This document shows, piece after piece, positions 28,941 through 38,443 of a DNA stretch of 64,000 nucleotides; the stretch's first letter is position 1; every line of letters starts with the position of its first letter. Source of the stretch: Rhynchopus sp. YZ270_cl-10. Lineage: Eukaryota > Euglenozoa > Diplonemea > Diplonemida > Diplonemidae. The notes beneath the pieces were generated by a model. That model ran no database searches. It saw only the letters and a program-made list of their open reading frames with translations, and was not told the DNA's origin. Where the stretch lies: contig OZ037865.1 in NCBI GenBank assembly GCA_964035575.1, positions 372,001-436,000 of the forward strand. Reading direction: 5' to 3'. The translations under genes and the position numbers were made by a program.

Positions 28941-31916
28941 CCGATGTTCTTGGGCAAGCGACTCCGCCTGCATGGGGAACCATCGCTCCGGGTCGTCGGC
29001 CTTCTTCTCTTCCTTAGCAGTCGAGCCCTGCTGGGGGGTGGCAAATACGTGGTTATTGACACTGACTCAAAGGGTTTGCTTAGGTGCATGGGTTGTGGTG
29101 TATCACAGTTTTTTGAAAATTAAAGGAGGCATACAAGCGACTCGGCCTGCATAGGGAACCATCGTTCCGCATCCTCCTTCTTCTCCTCCTTCGGTGTGCC
29201 CTGCGGCGGTGACATGAAGGGTCTCGCATTGGCATTGAGCTTGAATCCGCCCATGCCCCCCATGCTGGCAGGGGTGCTTGCTCGGCTGTTCGATGGCTGT
29301 GGAGGATAGGTGTGGGTTCGAGATTGCGTGCAGTTTCAAAAAAACACAAAAGTGAAGTAGTGCAAACGCGGGACGCAGGCACTGAAGTGCGTTGATGGTG
29401 CAAAAATTTGCCAATATTTTGAGGGGGAAAATGCGTAGTGTTTCCACGGCTTTCGATCCAAGGTATAGACCAGAGGGAGGGAGGGAGGGAAGAAGTGTGC
29501 ACACCTCTCCTGCATTCGCGCGGGGCGGAGTCGCGACACCTGCTGCCAGGTCCCCCAAGGAGGCTTCAAGGGCAGAGTCCGAAGGGCTCTGTCCAACCAC
29601 GTCTCCGAGACTCAGCTGCACTGCCGGAGACTGCATGTTCTGTGGTTTTGTTGTGGTTTGTTTTTTTTTATCAGGAATACTTTGCGGGTGGGAAATGATT
29701 CAAAAAAACGTATGACCCTTTATTGCATCCTTCTTTACTTCAAATGGGTTTTTTCTAACACCCGTTTCTGGGAGGTTTTTGGGTAGAAAACACTGTCACC
29801 CTTGCATACCGACGCTGGGAGGAAGGACATGGACGGAGGGGTCATCGATGTGGGCGTTGTGGACACCTGCTCCAGGTGCGACGGTGTGCCGGAGTTTCCC
29901 TGTTTGTGTGGAAGGTGTGGGTGGGGGAAAAAAATGCAAATTTTGTAAGCTCATAAAAACGAACCTCTCTCTCTGCACCCTTACGATACTCCCTTTGGAG
30001 TGTTTAAAGGTAAATTTCCATACCCCTCTGAGCCATTGTCCATCTGGGGTGACACCCAACGCGTCAGACATCCTTCCTGTCCCGGTGTAGCCGCTCCTTC
30101 TTGGGGGAGTGGACATGAGCCCGGGGTTGTTTTGCTCGAAGGTGCGAGTGCGGAGCTTGGACTCGATGCGTTTGCCGTGCGGTGTGTTTTTGATGAGCTG
30201 CATGAGGGGGCGGATCATGGCTTGGAGTGCGTAGAACTGCGACTGGTTGCAGGTGTGCAGCGACGTCTGTACAACGTAGTTGGCGTACTGGTCTTGCAGC
30301 AGAACCGGCAGCTTGGTGCGGTCGCAGATCTCATCCACAATCTGCCCACGCACCTCCTCCGGCGCAATCTTCAAACACTTCTCAATCACATTCGAAGCAA
30401 ACTTGTTTGTACTCAACCCCGCAATGTGCCCCAAAAACTGCCGAATCACCTTCACATTGATGACATCAATATCCATCTCCAGGATGTACTGCAGAAGGTA
30501 GTTCCCAAAGGGGTCCTGCACGAGGAACAGACCGTTGTTGATGATCTCAGAGACGAGACACATCTTCTGGTCGTGGTTGCCATGCTCGATGCAGCGTTGC
30601 AGCACACAGCATCCATGGCGGTGGGTCCCAAACTCCACCACATTGGCAGACAACACTTCGTGGATGAACTGACAGTCCCCTGGGGGGAAACGTTGCAGAC
30701 ACTCCTGGATGACGTGGTTTCCGTTCAAATCCTTCACAAGCTGCGGCACCTGAAGTGCCAGCGCCTGCGCCAAGACTGTCACCTGCTCGCTTGGTGCGTT
30801 CTTCATCTGCTCGATAACCTTCTGTGCAACCCGTGTACCATGCATGTTGTACGCAATCGCGCCAAAACATGCAGCAATCTTCTCAATAAGCTGCAGCGCC
30901 TGCGCTGGGCGCAGCTTGGGGTATATGACGGGGATGATGGATGAGATTGTCGGGTCTGTGAAGACCTCGGTCTGTTCTGCCAGCAGCGCCTGTAATGGGA
31001 GGTTTTTTTGTTGTGTCGACAATCGCCGAGTAATCCCCAGGTGGGAGAATTCGGGGGGTTCTTTTTTGAATTATTCCCTGGACTTTCATCCACACTAAAA
31101 ATCTTTGCATACCTCAAACACAGTGTCCAACTCTGCAGAGGGACCTTCCTCACAGACCTTCTGCAGCCACGTCATTGCGAGCGGCTCTCTTGAGAAGTCT
31201 ACTAGGCGTTGCGATGCTGCAAGCACCTTGCACATAGAGGCGTTATCGATCTTGGGGAGGTGCTGTTGGGAGAAGGGCGAGAGTGCACCTACACCACCAC
31301 CACCACCTTGGACGTGCTGTGGGGAGGACCCCCCCTGCGCAAAGTTCCATCCCATACCCGCCATACGGTTCGCCTGCACTAACGACACCAGGTTCGCCCC
31401 ACCCGGGTTCATCCCCACCCCCATCGGCGGTGGCATCCCCTGAGACATAGTCCCCGCAAAAGGACTTCCTCCCCCTGCAGGGAGCAGACCTGGCATCAGC
31501 TCCATGGCTGCCCCCAAATCAGGCATCCCCCCTCCGGTACGGTGCCCCAGCTGGTCTTCCTGCGCCTGAAGCTGTTCAAGCTGCTTGCGCAGCTCCTCCT
31601 TTTGCTTTTGAATAGTCCTCAATTTGTCCGTCGGAATTGGTTGATGCACCCCAGTTTCCTCCAAAGGAAGAAGCTCTGGTGGGCATGATGACTTTTGAGG
31701 TACATCCAAGACAGGTGGGAGAAGCTGAGGGGGTGCTCCAAGGTGGGTAGGCTGTGGGGTGCTCAGTCCAGGGTCGACATTGAGCATGCCGACAAGAGGG
31801 GGTGGGGCACCGACGGTGTTGGAAATGGTGCCGACAGAGGGTGAGTCTTCTTGCATCTCATTGCCCCATTGTGCGGCGGAGCGGAGGAGTTCCACCACAG
31901 AGTCCGTAGTCGCCAT
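28941..31916 (-). CDS. Pumilio/PUF-domain RNA-binding protein (3' end uncertain)
   Basis: Exons 31113-31916, 30024-30989, 29810-29899, 29505-29639, 29135-29296, 28941-29027, all phase 0 (donors GTATGC/GTATGG/GTATGT; one GTGTGC). The N-terminal 268 residues are Gly/Pro/Met-rich with a short coiled coil (RTIQKQKEELRKQLEQLQAQ). Residues about 290-560 hold seven to eight PUM repeats, with RNA-contact helices in NGNHVIQE, HGCCVLQR, FGNYLLQY, FASNVIEK and YANYVVQT. Such proteins bind 3'UTR motifs and repress or stabilise mRNAs. The Ser/Pro-rich tail carries the module ERWFPMQAESL twice, on consecutive exons. ATG 31916 follows a long pyrimidine tract ending CGCCACAG. Intron 1 holds a family E hairpin. 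Confidence 0.9.
29350..29390 (+). repeat. family B repeat, minimal form, intronic
   Basis: AAGTGAAGTAGTGCAAACGC then GGGACGCAGGCACTGAAG, within a PUF intron and antisense to the gene. Confidence 0.55.
31013..31061 (+). repeat. family E hairpin in PUF intron 1
   Basis: GTGTCGACAATCGCCGAGTA, then CCCCAGGTGGGAGAATTCGG; CCGAGT/ATTCGG and CCC/GGG arms pair. Confidence 0.7.
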
Positions 31917-32581
31917 GTTCTATTCTCTTGTCCTTCGCCCTGTGGCGAAGACAAAGAAAGAAAAGAAAAAAAAAAAAAGAAAAAAACCGGAACAAACACT
32001 TAAAAGTGTCGGATCAAGGGGAGAAGGGGGGTGTGTGTGTGTGTGTGTGTTGGGTTTGGGGGAAACCCTGCTGTGCTTTGGTGGGGTGGAGGAAGGAGGA
32101 GGAGGGAGGGTCGAGGAGGGAGGGGAAATTCTCAGAAGAAAAATATGAGTTTTTTTTCCCTTTTTGCTCCGAGCAAAAGTCGAAAAAATATGATAAGATA
32201 CGAGGTCGCCAAATGTGTCGCGCCTAAACGACGACATGAATTCTAAACCACACAGCAGACATTCACACAAAAAATAATTCAAAACGCGATTTTTCCTGCG
32301 TAGATGAACACAAAGAGCACCCATAATTGATTTCAAAACACACATCAAAAAGAGAAGCTGAAAGTAAAAAAAGAGCTTTTAAAATATCCCAAGCCTCCTG
32401 CTCAGTCACCAAAATAAAATAAAATAAAATCAACAGTCTATTTGCCCCTACCCCCTACCCCTGCCCCCTCTGCTCCCATAACAGCATCATGCATTCTGGC
32501 TTTAGTACTACACCCCATACACCGGCCACAGAACACCACAGTAGAAAACTTCTTTTTTTGTGTACAGCACTCAACACCATT
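31917..32581. other. intergenic, PUF 5' flank
   Basis: Pyrimidine tract and acceptor for the PUF mRNA on the minus strand, a (GT)n run near 32.03 kb and one family A copy. No gene. Confidence 0.6.
32374..32411 (+). repeat. family A repeat, diverged
   Basis: GAGCTTTTAAAATATCCCAAGC then CTCCTGCTCAGTCACC; preceded by AGAAGCTGAAAGT, a family B-like head. Confidence 0.5.
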
Positions 32582-34033
32582 TTACACCACAACACAAGGT
32601 ATGGGTGCGGTGGGTCCTGATGTCACCCATTCTTTGACTGCCAGGCCGGTTACGAGACACATCATTACTGCTCCAAATATCATGATACAGACATCTGTTA
32701 CCGGCTGCGTCCCACAGACACGGTAGTGTATGAATGCTGGGATGATGAACCCCATGGGGACACCTGCGATGCCTCCTATCACCGCAACGATGTAGTGCAG
32801 GTACGTCCGCGTCACGACGGCAAGGACTGCAAGCGTTATGATGATCAACGCACGCAGTACATTTTTCGTCCATTTTGCCTTCGCTATGTGCTTACCAGAG
32901 GGAATCCCTAGCGCAATCTCCAACACCCTATAGGCAGGATAAGCCTGCAAAGGAAGTGAACATATTATAGCCGCGCCATACAATACCGAAACCGCTCTGG
33001 CCACAAAACCATGCCCACCAACACTTAACAGAATGTTTTGGTCTACCTCTACCCCAAACGCAAGCACCCCAAGCACCCCAACGACCGTATACAACACACA
33101 CACCACCACCGTCGCGACCAACAGAACAGAGGTGAACGCCTCTGGCGTTTGCATACTCTCCTTAATCGGCACCATAATGGCAACACCCTCAAATGAGACA
33201 ACGCTTGTCCCAACGAAGAGCGGGATGGTGTAAGGACGGATGGCAGGGACTTCAGCGGGGCCGTCCGTCCAGACCTTTGCAGCGCAAACATAAAGAACCA
33301 GAAGAATCCCACCAACAATGCAAAAATCGGCAACTTCTGCAAGCAAAGCAAGCCTTCTGATATTCCTCAAGCACGCAAGAGGGATTTGCAACGTGGCATG
33401 AAGAATGATAAGAACGGTAGGGTTTGGGTCCCAGCTGCATCCGGTGAGGTCGCGTACCAGCGAAACAGTCGTATCCGCTACAAAAATGAAATACGATATT
33501 ACCAAGCCCAACTGAAACGTAAGGAGTGTTCCCTGCACCGCGAGCCTCCCTGCTGCACCCCCTGCAAGCTCTCCAAGCTCAGAGAAGGAAAGACTGCTGC
33601 TTCCTCGCGCAGTGATCACTAACATGATGCATGCTGCAGTCAACACTGCAATGAAGCACTCCGCAAAGGCACTGAACACAACACCGCCATCAGCAAACGC
33701 CTTTGGCAGAAACAGCAACCCCGACCCAACGATCGCCTTAATCATCGTAAAGAAGGCCTGCCGGTTCGATACTCTTCCTTGAGAGGGCGGTACAGTTTCT
33801 TCATCTTCCTCGGTTCGTCCTCCAATCTTTGCCAAGACGTCAATGTAGTTGGCGTTCCGCGAGGGCCGCTTTTTGCTGTGATTGTTCAGGTCGTCAGTGT
33901 AGGCGCGGCTCCGAGAAGGGTGGGGGTGCCCCAGAAGGGGTGTGGTGGTGTTGTATGCTTGACCGTGAGAACTGAAGCTTTTGCTGTACTCTGGCAAGGT
34001 TCCATACGAGGCAACGCTCATCATGCTCTTCAT
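32582..34033 (-). CDS. amino acid/auxin permease (AAAP, SLC36/38-like) transporter
   Basis: Single exon, 483 aa. A polar N-tail of about 85 residues (Ser/His-rich, RSRAYTDDLNNHSKKRPS) precedes 10-11 hydrophobic helices. Helix 1 has the family hallmark FFTMIKAIVGSGLLFLPKAF (about 96-115, GSGLL loop); helix 6/7 has TIPLFVGTSVVSFEGVAIMV. Such carriers move small neutral or cationic amino acids with protons across plasma or lysosomal membranes; substrate cannot be inferred. ATG 34033 follows TTTTTTTAG by about 25 bases. Confidence 0.9.
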   Translation of the reverse strand: MKSMMSVASYGTLPEYSKSFSSHGQAYNTTTPLLGHPHPSRSRAYTDDLNNHSKKRPSRNANYIDVLAKIGGRTEEDEETVPPSQGRVSNRQAFFTMIKAIVGSGLLFLPKAFADGGVVFSAFAECFIAVLTAACIMLVITARGSSSLSFSELGELAGGAAGRLAVQGTLLTFQLGLVISYFIFVADTTVSLVRDLTGCSWDPNPTVLIILHATLQIPLACLRNIRRLALLAEVADFCIVGGILLVLYVCAAKVWTDGPAEVPAIRPYTIPLFVGTSVVSFEGVAIMVPIKESMQTPEAFTSVLLVATVVVCVLYTVVGVLGVLAFGVEVDQNILLSVGGHGFVARAVSVLYGAAIICSLPLQAYPAYRVLEIALGIPSGKHIAKAKWTKNVLRALIIITLAVLAVVTRTYLHYIVAVIGGIAGVPMGFIIPAFIHYRVCGTQPVTDVCIMIFGAVMMCLVTGLAVKEWVTSGPTAPIPCVVV

Positions 34034-34154
34034 TGTAGGGGATCACGACCAAAAAGAATGTTCTAAAAAAATATGGGTCTATTACCACCTCCTTCCTGTT
34101 AGGTGGATGGTGGTGTTTGAAAAATGAGGGGTTCCTGAAAGAGTGAAATATTGA

Positions 34155-34332
34155 TCTTGAATGGTGTAGCTGAAGGGGGGTGCTATGTTGTGCTATTTTC
34201 TGCTATTTTGGTGCCGACGACCCCAAAATAGCACAAAATAGCACAAAGATAGCACAAAGATAGCACCCCCTTTCAGCCACACCATATTTTGTGCTATTTT
34301 CTGCTAGTTTTGGGGTCGTCGGCTACACCATT
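34155..34332. repeat. nested inverted repeat built on GTGCTATTTT units
   Basis: ATGGTGTAGCTGAAGGGGG faces CCCCCTTTCAGCCACACCAT, and GCCGACGACCCCAAAA faces TTTTGGGGTCGTCGGC. GTGCTATTTT/AAAATAGCAC units fill the arms. At least two overlapping hairpins can form. Confidence 0.75.
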
Positions 34333-34513
34333 GAAGGTATTGTTTGTTGATTTTGAGTTGATGTTTTCTCGATTAATGTGCGATCATCTTTGCAGGGAAA
34401 TCTTCTGGATTTCTGGGGTATTTTTGTGGGTGGGTATTGAGTAATGTCAAAAAGTATCGCGCTTTTTTTTTACTGTTTTATGTGGAGTAAGATTGTGGGA
34501 AAAAGAAGAAAAA

Positions 34514-34555
34514 TATCTGTACTGATCCCGAGCCCTCTGAGCTCAGTCATCTAAA
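34514..34555 (+). repeat. family A repeat, GC-stem variant
   Basis: CTGTACTGATCCCGAGC, loop CCTCT, GAGCTCAGTCATCTAAA; the inner stem is now GAGC/GCTC. Confidence 0.55.
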
Positions 34556-34808
34556 AAAGAATCGAAAAAAGGGGGGGAAATCATGGGGAAAGTTATAGGG
34601 GGGTCACTGTATGGGGGGGAGGGAAAGGTGATGACAACCAGCGCATATCATTATTTTGGTTTGTTTTTTTTGTTTTGGCGGTGAGCTGCTCTAGTATAAC
34701 ACGTTCTATGTAATATTATTTCGTTCAAAAAAAAAAATCTACGAGAAAAATGGAAGAGAAAGAACTGAAAAAGGGATTGTCTGTCAGGGAGAAAATTGTC
34801 GTTTTTTT

Positions 34809-34880
34809 TGTGATAAATTGTTGGAGTGTAGTGTAGTTGCCTCGGTTGTGTTGCCACAGTTGTGCAATCGCCGCTGTCTT
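34809..34880 (+). repeat. family H repeat, H2 variant
   Basis: GATAAATTGTTGGAGTGTAG, TAGTTGCCTCGGTTGTGTTG, CAGTTGTGCAATCGCCG; very close to the 23450 copy. Confidence 0.6.
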
Positions 34881-34895
34881 TGTTTGCTGTACCGT

Positions 34896-34992
34896 ACGAA
34901 ATACAAAACCCTCTCGTGGAAGTGTACCTTGTACAAATGACCTGTGCACCGGGTGGACCCCAACCTTACATCCATTTCGAGGTTGACACCTG
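34896..34992 (+). repeat. family D repeat
   Basis: CGAAATACAAAACCCTCTCG, AAGTGTACCTTG, CACCGGGTGGACCCCAACC, CATCCATTTCGAGGTTGACA, CCTG. Confidence 0.7.
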
Positions 34993-35200
34993 AAACACAA
35001 AAAAAACTCATCGAAAACGCAATATAAAAAACACCATAACACATACATTCAACGAATTGAAAGTACAGGTACAGGGATCAACACAAAAAAAACGCCAACC
35101 TTTATAGAGTCGGTAGCTCTTTACCCTGTCCCCCTTTTTTTGACAACTAAAAAAAATCTATTTTTTTTGTGCAAAAGAATATTTGACACATAACAAGGAA

Positions 35201-35245
35201 AAATTTATAAGATGACCCTAATGCCTCTCGCTGAGCCACCTGAAC
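35201..35245 (+). repeat. family A repeat
   Basis: AAATTTATAAGATGACCCTA then GCCTCTCGCTGAGCCACCTG. Confidence 0.7.
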
Positions 35246-35354
35246 AAAAAAAAAAAAAAAACACTCACACACCCGACTCCCTCCAAGCTCATTGCATCCT
35301 ATTGTTTTCTATTGTCGCGTCCACCCACTATAGCAGGTTCTGTTTCACTTCGCC

Positions 35355-35452
35355 GTCAGGTTTTTTGAGATACTACTAGGTTAAGGTCCAGGGTGAGCAA
35401 AAAAAAGCAAAAATTGCACACCTACCTGGACCTTACAACCTGATAATAGACA
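35355..35452. repeat. inverted repeat
   Basis: GTCAGGTT and AGGTTAAGGTCCAGG face CCTGGACCTTACAACCTGA around an A-rich loop. Confidence 0.6.
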
Positions 35453-35511
35453 AACATTTTTTTTCGACAAACGTTTTATTCAAAAGAATTCTCTTCTCGG
35501 TCTTTCTCTTT

Positions 35512-35563
35512 TTTGAAAACTTCGTTGTATTAGTGTAGACACCCGAGGATGAACTCCACTATT
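35512..35563 (+). repeat. family H repeat, solo form
   Basis: TTGAAAACTTCGTTGTATTA, GTGTAGACACCCGAGG, GAACTCCACTATTCC. It ends about 11 bp before the stop codon of the next gene, so it lies in that gene's 3' flank. Confidence 0.7.
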
Positions 35564-35573
35564 CCTTTTTTTT

Positions 35574-37712
35574 TTACATTTCCAAACGAACGCCCCCCAT
35601 CGCGGACTGCTGCGTGCTTGAGAAGTTTGATGGTAGCACATTGTGCACCCCACTGCTACTACTGCCTTCGCTTTGCAGCTCTGACGGAAGCGCGCCTCCT
35701 AACACCGAATTGACGGACACCAGGCTCTTTGCACCCCCACCACCCACCCCCGAGGACAAACTGGTCGACCTGCTCTGCGGCTGCTTCACGCTACCCCCCC
35801 TGCTCCACGCACTGTCCCTCCTCCCTTCGCTCCTCTCAATCTGCTCCTTCCCTCTTCCTCCACCACCTCCTCCTATAAACCCCGCAAAAAAAGAGTCACC
35901 ACCTCTACCTCTCCCTTGCTTTGTGTGATAGGCTGATCTATCCTGTTGAAGTTGTGACGCAAGCCTTCCCTTTTGCGACCTCGTTGCTACCGGGCTTGAT
36001 GCCGAAGACTCTGGGGTGGTATCCAGCATGGAGGCCTCATCGAGCAACCCTCCTCCTCCTCCTCCTCCTCCCAGCGACGACGCGATCGTCACATACTCTA
36101 ACGCATCGCCAACGCTTTTTTCACTCCCCACCCTAGACACTGCTGCCAACGGTGTTGACGCTTCAGAAGGCAATGCTAACAGCTCCATTGGCTCCTCCTT
36201 CTCCTGCTCCTTCCCCCCTCCCTCTATCTCCAATCTCTGCGGTCTCGAGGGAATCGAAGAAACCGACGCTCTAGATGACGGTGCAGCTACTGGAGTAGAA
36301 TTTAATGCGGATGGTTGGCGATGTGCAGATCCGAGACGAGGAAGGCCTGCAGAAGAGGCGACAATCGGAAGTGGTGTCGTAGTTTGCGGGGTAGCATCAG
36401 GTGTCCCCGCAGCGAGAGGTGTCGACGCAATCGAATGACGTCCAGATGCCTTACTGCTTTTCCTTGAAGGAGGCGCATTGAAGGTTGCTACCACACCACT
36501 CCCATTGACACTCCCATTCACTCCAGCTACCGGGGTGCTTGCAGTGCTATTATTACTTCCTTTCACTGAGGCAATAGGTGTTTCAAATTTCGGTAAAACG
36601 CCAAAAACTGCGGGAGGTGCCTCATTGTGCTTCCTCCTCGGAGGGGAAAGGGAAACCGCATCGGCATCCCAGCTTTCGTTGGCTGCATTCACATCAGGGG
36701 AAGGAGACGGATCTAACGGTGCCGTTGAAAGAGCGTCTGGCAATGGAGATGCCACCGGGCTCATCGCATCTCCTACACAGCTTTCAGGAGACATCACATT
36801 TTCTGGTGAAGGAGAAGGCGTTGGCGGGGCCTTAATTGGAGAAAGCGGTTTTGGGGTGTTTTGCTTCGTCTTGGTTTCTTTAACAGAATTCTCTGCATAT
36901 GTAATATGCGCGCACCCAGTAGTATCCACTACCAACTCTTTGATAGGGCGTGGTGCTCCTTTCTCCTGATCTCCAAGAATCTTTGCGACAAAGAGCGCGG
37001 CAGCGTTGTATTGAGCTGGGATTTTGTTTAGAGATGGACCTGAAAGGCTTTGCGCATGGTTTTTGCAGAGAATTGACATTTTTGGAAGACTTTCCTCTCC
37101 CGCCTGACCTTGAGGAACCGGAATTTGAAGATGGGGAAGATGCTTTGCATCCATCGGCTTCGTAGATTCAATAGGTTTGCGAAGAGCCGAGCGAGAAGGA
37201 AACGCCCCCTCCTCCACCCACCCCATTGCACTATGATGAACAGATCCTTGCCACGTCTCCTCCTCCTCCTCCTCAGCGACCCTCCCCTCCAGCCGGTTCA
37301 TATGGATTGTACTGAACAGTGCATATACCAAAGCCCCTGCTGCCACCACTGTTACAACCAGTATCATTAACCCCAGGACCCAAAGCTGAGAGGGGTCGCT
37401 TCCCCCGGTGGTGTCTGCCCCTTTGCAGAATGGAGAAGTGTATTCGGTTGGTACACCATGTGTCGCATTGGCCTGATGATAGATACACGCATTCGTTAAA
37501 ACAGAAGGAAATGAAGTGCAAACACCCAACGGAACCGAAGGAGTCGCAATACTATCACACAAAGTCGTTAAAGGAGAAGAGGTCAGCCTCAGGGTAAGCA
37601 CGCTTCCGGTGAAGGCAACTTCTGCATCAATAGAAAGACCATCGCTTAAGCATTTCAACGCCCCGACGTCCCCAACGTTAGGACAGCTGAAGGCAAACTC
37701 ACCCCATGTCAT
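35574..37712 (-). CDS. single-pass membrane protein with long Ser/Pro/Gly cytoplasmic tail
   Basis: Single exon, 712 aa from ATG 37712 (MTWGEFAFSC); upstream in-frame residues lie before the likely acceptor TCAAATTTAG. A Cys-containing ectodomain (about 1-135, six cysteines) has no obvious signal peptide. One helix follows (about 137-160, LWVLGLMILVVTVVAAGALV). The remaining about 550 residues are low-complexity and rich in Ser, Thr, Pro and short acidic/basic patches, with three poly-Gly runs. No family recognised. Tail composition suggests a phosphorylated, disordered scaffold. Confidence 0.8.
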   Translation of the reverse strand: MTWGEFAFSCPNVGDVGALKCLSDGLSIDAEVAFTGSVLTLRLTSSPLTTLCDSIATPSVPLGVCTSFPSVLTNACIYHQANATHGVPTEYTSPFCKGADTTGGSDPSQLWVLGLMILVVTVVAAGALVYALFSTIHMNRLEGRVAEEEEEETWQGSVHHSAMGWVEEGAFPSRSALRKPIESTKPMDAKHLPHLQIPVPQGQAGEESLPKMSILCKNHAQSLSGPSLNKIPAQYNAAALFVAKILGDQEKGAPRPIKELVVDTTGCAHITYAENSVKETKTKQNTPKPLSPIKAPPTPSPSPENVMSPESCVGDAMSPVASPLPDALSTAPLDPSPSPDVNAANESWDADAVSLSPPRRKHNEAPPAVFGVLPKFETPIASVKGSNNSTASTPVAGVNGSVNGSGVVATFNAPPSRKSSKASGRHSIASTPLAAGTPDATPQTTTPLPIVASSAGLPRLGSAHRQPSALNSTPVAAPSSRASVSSIPSRPQRLEIEGGGKEQEKEEPMELLALPSEASTPLAAVSRVGSEKSVGDALEYVTIASSLGGGGGGGGLLDEASMLDTTPESSASSPVATRSQKGRLASQLQQDRSAYHTKQGRGRGGDSFFAGFIGGGGGGRGKEQIERSEGRRDSAWSRGGSVKQPQSRSTSLSSGVGGGGAKSLVSVNSVLGGALPSELQSEGSSSSGVHNVLPSNFSSTQQSAMGGVRLEM

Positions 37713-38443
<731 letters not shown>

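Larger units (their letters stand above)
34034..35573. other. intergenic with nested palindromes and repeats
   Basis: Holds a 180-bp nested inverted repeat (34.15 kb), A (two), D (one) and H (two) copies, and an inverted repeat at 35.35 kb. No gene seen. Confidence 0.6.

Noticed and set aside
35614-36969. Plus-strand open frames opposite the 712-aa membrane protein
   Set aside because: Antisense of Ser/Pro/Gly-rich coding DNA; the minus frame is continuous with a TM helix and acceptor-supported start.
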